A stretch of 9,018 bases of DNA from Legionellaceae bacterium. GTDB taxonomy: Bacteria; Pseudomonadota; Gammaproteobacteria; Legionellales; Legionellaceae. Position numbers and translations under genes: made by a program. The notes beneath the pieces were generated by a model that ran no database searches, was not told the DNA's origin, and saw nothing but the letters and a program-made list of their open reading frames with translations. The stretch spans positions 1-9,018 of the forward strand of contig DAIDLK010000031.1 in assembly GCA_027449525.1 (NCBI GenBank), written 5' to 3'. Shown piece by piece: positions 5,839-9,018 of this stretch (position 1 is the stretch's first letter; each line of letters opens with the position of its first letter).

Positions 5839-6896
5839 ACCAAAAAAGTAGGGTTTCTTGGGTCAAACGCGGGCATTTCGTCAGGTTCACCCGTGGTTGT
5901 TGATTGAGTTGGAAGACGTGGAGCATTCGCTTTAAAGCGCTGCATACAGGCTTTAAAGCGCGTCAGGGGTTCATTGCTGGTGCTGGCTACTAGGCTTGGT
6001 AATGCGTCTAACAAGGGGAGTAGATCAGCGCGATTTTGGTTGGCCGCAATCAGAAGATGGCACCCGGCGTTTAGCGCCTGCACGGCACGTGTGGTTAGAT
6101 CACCAATATCAGCACCTTTCATACCTAAACAATCGCTGATGATAAGCCCTTGGAAGTTTAATTCGCCGCGTAGGATGTGTTGTAACCATTGTACCGAGTA
6201 ACCGGCGGCAAACTCAGGATCAACCTGGCTATAAATCACGTGTGCCGGCATAAGAGCATCTAAAACGCCCTGTTGAATAAGCGTCGCAAACGGTTTTAGA
6301 TCGCTTTCACGTAATTCGCTAAGTGATTTGGTATTAATAGGCAATTGTAAGTGAGAATCGGCAGCACAGGAGCCGTGGCCAGGAAAATGCTTGCCCGTAG
6401 CCGGCATACCGGCGGCGTGCATGCCGTGAACGTAAGCTAGCGCAAGTTCACTGACCGCATTTGGATCCGCATGAAACGCACGATCAAGCCCTGCAATCAC
6501 TGGACTGATTGGATTGTGCAAATCGAGCACAGGTGCAAAGCTGCTATCGATGCCACACGCCAGAAGATCTTGTGCCATAAGCTCACCGTAGCGTCTTGCC
6601 ATGGCGATTCCAGTGGCCTGGTGTTCCTGGTAGATTTCGCCGTGCGCACGGGCGGACATTAAGGCTCGACAACCTAAGCGTTGAATCCGTTGAATAAAGC
6701 CGCCCTCGTGATCGATCGCGATGAATAATTCGGGCCTTAGTTGATGAATTTCTGCCGTCAACTGCAACAGTTGACGACGATTTTGAATATTGCGGCTAAA
6801 AAATAACACGCCAGCCACTTCTGAGTGTAGAAGTAAGTCACGGTCTTGGTCTGTGAGTCTGTGCCCAGGTATATCGATGATAACTCTATTGGGCAT
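5835..6896 (-). CDS. nagZ: NagZ, beta-N-acetylglucosaminidase of peptidoglycan recycling
   Basis: NagZ is a cytosolic glycoside hydrolase family 3 enzyme that removes GlcNAc from GlcNAc-anhydroMurNAc peptides. The 353-residue product (E. coli has 341) carries DHEGG at 62-66 (DQEGG in E. coli), KHFPGHG at 169-175 followed by Asp180-Ser-His182 (the loop with the catalytic His/Asp pair), PAHVIYS at 217-223, and the nucleophile Asp255 in Ser-Asp-Cys, where E. coli has Ser-Asp-Asp. No signal peptide is seen, as expected. Start choice: the ATG at 6896 has AGAGGA about 8 nt upstream, while the ATG at 6905 directly abuts that site. A polar C-terminal tail beyond about residue 320 makes it slightly longer than usual. 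It lies 22 nt downstream of tRNA-Arg with no terminator between, so it probably shares the tRNA transcript. Its recycling role links it to neighbouring murE. Confidence 0.94.
   Translation of the reverse strand: MPNRVIIDIPGHRLTDQDRDLLLHSEVAGVLFFSRNIQNRRQLLQLTAEIHQLRPELFIAIDHEGGFIQRIQRLGCRALMSARAHGEIYQEHQATGIAMARRYGELMAQDLLACGIDSSFAPVLDLHNPISPVIAGLDRAFHADPNAVSELALAYVHGMHAAGMPATGKHFPGHGSCAADSHLQLPINTKSLSELRESDLKPFATLIQQGVLDALMPAHVIYSQVDPEFAAGYSVQWLQHILRGELNFQGLIISDCLGMKGADIGDLTTRAVQALNAGCHLLIAANQNRADLLPLLDALPSLVASTSNEPLTRFKACMQRFKANAPRLPTQSTTTGEPDEMPAFDPRNPTFLV
5929..5961 (-). repeat. Two palindromic 12-bp direct repeats inside nagZ
   Basis: GCTTTAAAGCGC occurs at 5929-5940 and again at 5950-5961, exactly 21 bp apart. 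Each contains the palindrome GCTTTAAAGC. In nagZ they encode Arg-Phe-Lys-Ala twice, seven codons apart, near the C-terminus. This looks like a small heptapeptide repeat in a helix. A nucleic-acid role is possible but unsupported. Confidence 0.55.
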
Positions 6897-6918
6897 GACG
6901 ATCATCCTCTAAATAAAG

Positions 6919-6995
6919 TGGTGCGCCCGGAAGGATTCGAACCTCCGACCCCCTGGTTCGTAGCCAGATACTCTATCCAACTGAGCTACGGGCGC
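6919..6995 (-). tRNA. tRNA-Arg (anticodon ACG)
   Basis: The minus strand folds into a complete cloverleaf: acceptor GCGCCCG/CGGGCGC, D-arm starting GCTCAGTTGG, anticodon stem TCTGG/CCAGG with loop CTACGAA, and T-arm GGAGG-TTCGAAT-CCTTC. The anticodon ACG is at 6961-6959 on the minus strand. Its first base is expected to be edited to inosine by TadA, allowing CGU, CGC and CGA to be read. The discriminator is A and the CCA end is encoded (6921-6919). It follows tRNA-Ser by 7 nt. Confidence 0.97.
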
Positions 6996-7002
6996 ATCGC
7001 AT

Positions 7003-7093
7003 TGGCGGAGAGAGAGGGATTCGAACCCTCGATGAGATTTTGTCCCATACTCCCTTAGCAGGGGAGCGCCTTCGACCACTCGGCCATCTCTCC
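7003..7093 (-). tRNA. tRNA-Ser (anticodon GCT)
   Basis: A 91-nt class II tRNA on the minus strand, with acceptor GGAGAGA/TCTCTCC, anticodon stem CTCCC/GGGAG and loop CTGCTAA giving anticodon GCT (7059-7057). It has the long variable arm typical of serine tRNAs and a T-arm of GAGGG-TTCGAAT-CCCTC. The discriminator is G, as needed by seryl-tRNA synthetase, and CCA is encoded (7005-7003). It reads AGU and AGC. The serine-GCU then arginine-ACG order matches the E. coli serV-argV cluster. Confidence 0.97.
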
Positions 7094-7108
7094 AATCAAT
7101 GGTCGGAG

Positions 7109-7136
7109 AGTATACCAGTAAACCTGGTTACGTCAA
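7109..7136 (-). promoter_or_regulatory. Strong promoter of the tRNA-Ser/tRNA-Arg/nagZ transcript
   Basis: Read on the minus strand, TTGACG (7136-7131) and TATACT (7114-7109) each match consensus at five of six bases, with a 16-bp spacer. The bases just after the -10 read CTCCGACC, a GC-rich discriminator of the kind linked to stringent (ppGpp) control of stable RNA promoters. The start would fall near 7100-7103, some 7-10 nt before tRNA-Ser. Confidence 0.8.
7114..7128. repeat. Inverted repeat inside the tRNA promoter spacer
   Basis: ACCAG (7114-7118) and CTGGT (7124-7128) form a 5-bp inverted repeat with a 5-nt gap. It sits between the -10 and -35 boxes of the tRNA promoter and touches the -10. 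A bound protein here would block that promoter. Five-base arms can arise by chance, so this is only a candidate operator. Confidence 0.35.
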
Positions 7137-7145
7137 ATGGATTCG

Positions 7146-7172
7146 TTGATTTTGATGTTAAAATTTTAAAAT
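7146..7172 (+). promoter_or_regulatory. Weak candidate promoter of the fadI-fadJ operon
   Basis: TTGATT (7146-7151) and TAAAAT (7167-7172) could form a promoter, but the 15-bp spacer is short. The -10 lies inside an AT-only palindrome at 7158-7174 made of alternating A and T tracts. No clear FadR or PsrA site is visible. The thiolase gene must have a promoter in 7094-7221, since the gene on its left is transcribed away from it, but its exact place is not settled. Confidence 0.25.
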
Positions 7173-7221
7173 TTGAGGTATGGTACGTGTTATTTAGTAC
7201 AGGTCTTCAGTGGGAGGGATG

Positions 7222-8535
7222 ATGAAGAAAACGTCAAACGCAGTCAGTAAAGCGGTGTATGTGGTGGATGGAAATCGAACGCCGTTTTTAAAAGCCAAAG
7301 GCTTCGGTGCGTTTAGTGCGAGTGACTTAGCCGTTGCGGCAGGCAGGCCGTTATTATTAAGACAATCATTTCCACCAAGTGCGCTGGATGAGGTCATATT
7401 AGGCTGCGCTATGCCCAGTCCTGACGAAGCGAATGCAGCGCGAGTCGTCGCGTTACGCTTAGGGTGTGGTGAAAGGGTGCCGGCGTTCACGGTAATGCGT
7501 AACTGCGCGTCTGGTTTACAAGCTATTGATAGTGCTATGGGACACATTGCAAGTGGAAAGAGTCACTTGGTGCTCGCCGGCGGTATGGAAGCGATGAGCC
7601 GTGCACCAATTTTATTGAATGATCAAATGGCTAACTGGTTGGCACGTTGGTTAGCAGCAAAGTCTGTGATGCAACGAGCGAGTTTATTGGTGCAGTTGCG
7701 CCCCGCTTATTTTGCCCCAGTTATTGCTCTGCTGAGGGGTCTTACGGATCCAATCGTTGGGTTTAATATGGGCCAAACCGCCGAGGAATTAGCTTTTCGC
7801 TTTCAAATTACGCGCGAAGCCATGGACGAGTACGCAAATGAAAGTCATTTGCGTTTGGCACGTGCCTATGTTGAGGGACGCATGACAGAGGTAACACCAA
7901 TCATTGATAACAAAGGCAGCGTTTCGATTGAGGATGACGGTGTTCGTGCTGATTCAAGTGTTGAAAAATTAGCACAATTAAAACCTTTTTTTGATAAAAA
8001 ATACGGGATGGTTACAGCCGGTAATAGTTCGCAAATTACTGACGGTGCGGCTTTACTCATACTAGCGAGTGCAGATGCCGTGCAGAAATACAATCTGCCG
8101 GTAGTCGGCCGTATTGTTGATTCGCATTGGGCTGGCTTAGATCCCTGCCAAATGGGTTTAGGACCTGTGCATGCCGCGACGCCTTTAATGATTAGGAACG
8201 GACTCACATCAGACGATTTTGTGCATTGGGAAATTAATGAGGCGTTTGCCGCCCAAGTATTAGCCTGCTTAGCCGCTTTTGATAGTGATGAGTATTGCCA
8301 AAATCATTTTGGTTTAAAAAAGGCGATAGGTGCGCCCTCACGGATGGTGTTAAATCCCGATGGAGGAGCGATTGCGGCAGGTCACCCTATTGGTGCGAGT
8401 GGGGCACGAATTTTGCTGCATGGTTTAGCTCGACTGAAAGAACATCCTCTGGGCGCGCGTGCCATGGTATCGATTTGTATTGGCGGCGGGCAAGGTGGGG
8501 CCATGATTCTAGAACGTGTAAGTGAGGTAGCATAA
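7222..8535 (+). CDS. fadI: FadI-type 3-ketoacyl-CoA thiolase (beta-oxidation, beta subunit)
   Basis: Thiolase cleaves 3-ketoacyl-CoA with CoA to give acetyl-CoA and a shortened acyl-CoA, the last step of each beta-oxidation cycle. From the ATG at 7222 the product has 437 residues, close to E. coli FadI (436) and longer than FadA (387). Active-site residues are intact: nucleophile Cys95 in RNCASG, Asn339-Glu-Ala-Phe342, His388 in GHPIGASG, and Cys419 before GGGQGG. Start choice: GGAGG at 7213-7217 sits 4 nt before ATG 7222, while ATG 7219 and GTG 7210 are too close to it or ahead of it. The hydratase/dehydrogenase gene follows after 1 nt, and this thiolase-first order matches fadIJ and not fadBA. 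The alternative is a biosynthetic acetyl-CoA acetyltransferase, but length and partner favour FadI. Confidence 0.88.
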   Translation: MKKTSNAVSKAVYVVDGNRTPFLKAKGFGAFSASDLAVAAGRPLLLRQSFPPSALDEVILGCAMPSPDEANAARVVALRLGCGERVPAFTVMRNCASGLQAIDSAMGHIASGKSHLVLAGGMEAMSRAPILLNDQMANWLARWLAAKSVMQRASLLVQLRPAYFAPVIALLRGLTDPIVGFNMGQTAEELAFRFQITREAMDEYANESHLRLARAYVEGRMTEVTPIIDNKGSVSIEDDGVRADSSVEKLAQLKPFFDKKYGMVTAGNSSQITDGAALLILASADAVQKYNLPVVGRIVDSHWAGLDPCQMGLGPVHAATPLMIRNGLTSDDFVHWEINEAFAAQVLACLAAFDSDEYCQNHFGLKKAIGAPSRMVLNPDGGAIAAGHPIGASGARILLHGLARLKEHPLGARAMVSICIGGGQGGAMILERVSEVA

Positions 8536-8536
8536 C

Positions 8537-9018
8537 ATGACAAATTATACCCATTGGCAATTAGAGATAGACGCACAGCAGATTGCCTGGCTTGCAATTG
8601 ACCGCGCCAATGCGAGCGTGAATAGCATGAACGATGAGGTGTTAGATGAATTAAATAGCCTCTTGCAGGATGTGAGCAAACTTACGCAACTGAAGGGCTT
8701 GATTATTCATTCGGCTAAAGAAAAGGGTTTTATTGCGGGCGCCGACATTCGAGTGTTAGCTGAGTTGGATTCGGCGGATAAAGCGATTGATTTTTTACGT
8801 AAGGGTCAAGCGGTCTTTGCGCGCCTAGAAGCATTAACCTTGCCAACCGTAGCGTTGATCAATGGTTTTTGTATGGGTGGGGGACTAGAGCTTGCTTTAG
8901 CCTGTCGTTATCGTATTGCAACCGACTCGGAACAAACCCTACTCGCTTTACCCGAAATACTGTTGGGTTTTCATCCAGGATGGGGTGGCATGGTGCGTTT
9001 GCCGCGTTTGATTGGCGG
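8537..9018 (+). CDS. fadJ: FadJ-type multifunctional beta-oxidation protein, N-terminal part (cut by window end)
   Basis: This is the alpha subunit partner of the thiolase; the visible 160 residues are its enoyl-CoA hydratase (crotonase) domain. The oxyanion-hole segment IAGADI and the segment GGGLELALAC with Glu118 are visible, as is the second catalytic Glu140 in LPE. The two glutamates are 22 residues apart, as in FadJ and not FadB (20). The substrate segment reads HPGWGGMVRLPRLIG; Met-Val replaces the Thr-Gln or Thr-Val common there. GAGGT at 8524-8528 with an 8-nt spacer serves the ATG, which follows the fadI stop by 1 nt. The expected 3-hydroxyacyl-CoA dehydrogenase domain would lie beyond 9018 and cannot be seen, so a stand-alone enoyl-CoA hydratase is not excluded. 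Confidence 0.82.
   Translation, partial: MTNYTHWQLEIDAQQIAWLAIDRANASVNSMNDEVLDELNSLLQDVSKLTQLKGLIIHSAKEKGFIAGADIRVLAELDSADKAIDFLRKGQAVFARLEALTLPTVALINGFCMGGGLELALACRYRIATDSEQTLLALPEILLGFHPGWGGMVRLPRLIG

Noticed and set aside
5837..5856. AAACC/GGTTT hairpin at the murE-nagZ joint as a bidirectional terminator
   Set aside because: Only five weak base pairs with a 10-nt loop and no proper T tract on either side.
6846..7058. Plus-strand open frame of about 70 residues containing PEGFEPPT
   Set aside because: It is the antisense reading of the two tRNA genes. EGFEPPT/EGFEPS strings are a well-known false protein produced by the conserved T-arm.
6919..7093. tRNA genes as attachment sites of an integrated element
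   Set aside because: There is no integrase, no duplicated tRNA 3' end, and housekeeping genes on both sides.
7114..7128. FadR operator between the promoters
   Set aside because: The half-sites are in the order ACCAG then CTGGT, opposite to the FadR consensus (CTGGT then ACCAG).
7210..7221. GTG at 7210 or ATG at 7219 as the thiolase start
   Set aside because: The Shine-Dalgarno GGAGG is at 7213-7217, after the GTG and 1 nt before ATG 7219. ATG 7222 also gives the FadI length.

Overview
The window carries ordinary chromosomal genes of a Gram-negative bacterium, most likely a gammaproteobacterium. The evidence is the gene order mraZ-rsmH-ftsL-ftsI-murE with an MraZ box in front, a MurE carrying the DNPR motif of meso-diaminopimelate-adding enzymes, a NagZ for peptidoglycan recycling, a tRNA-Ser(GCU)/tRNA-Arg(ACG) pair as in the E. 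coli serV-argV cluster, CCA encoded in both tRNA genes, and a FadI/FadJ-type beta-oxidation pair. A member of the Legionella/Coxiella side of the class is possible, but this is an impression from the protein sequences and not a demonstration. There is no sign of a mobile element, phage or CRISPR array.

Layout. Positions 1-510 hold a secreted six-cysteine protein of unknown function. Positions 623-826 hold a tiny secreted protein whose mature part is an amphipathic, 11-residue-periodic helix. It is closed by a strong intrinsic terminator at 855-879. Next come a sigma70-type promoter (927-956) and MraZ boxes (965-1001), followed by five tightly packed plus-strand genes at 1025-5838: mraZ, rsmH, ftsL, ftsI and murE. 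Three junctions in a row (rsmH/ftsL, ftsL/ftsI, ftsI/murE) are ATGA stop-start overlaps, so translation is probably coupled. The cluster does not continue into murF/mraY. Instead it meets minus-strand nagZ head-on, and the two stop codons share the palindrome TTAA.

On the minus strand one strong promoter (7109-7136) reads tRNA-Ser, then tRNA-Arg 7 nt later, then nagZ 22 nt after that, with no terminator visible between them. This suggests that tRNAs and a peptidoglycan-recycling enzyme share a transcript. To the right, on the plus strand, a FadI-type thiolase (7222-8535) is followed after 1 nt by the N-terminal enoyl-CoA hydratase part of a FadJ-type protein, which is cut by the window edge.

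Functionally, the centre couples cell-wall synthesis (MurE, FtsI), divisome assembly (FtsL, FtsI), ribosome methylation (RsmH), cluster regulation (MraZ) and wall recycling (NagZ). The right end is fatty-acid degradation. No stretch longer than 300 bases lacks a gene. The longest gaps are 827-1024 (terminator, promoter, operator), 7094-7221 (back-to-back promoters) and 511-622. I found no convincing new biological system. The points most worth checking are the tRNA-nagZ transcript, the inverted repeat framing an MraZ box, the break of the dcw cluster after murE, and the two small secreted proteins.
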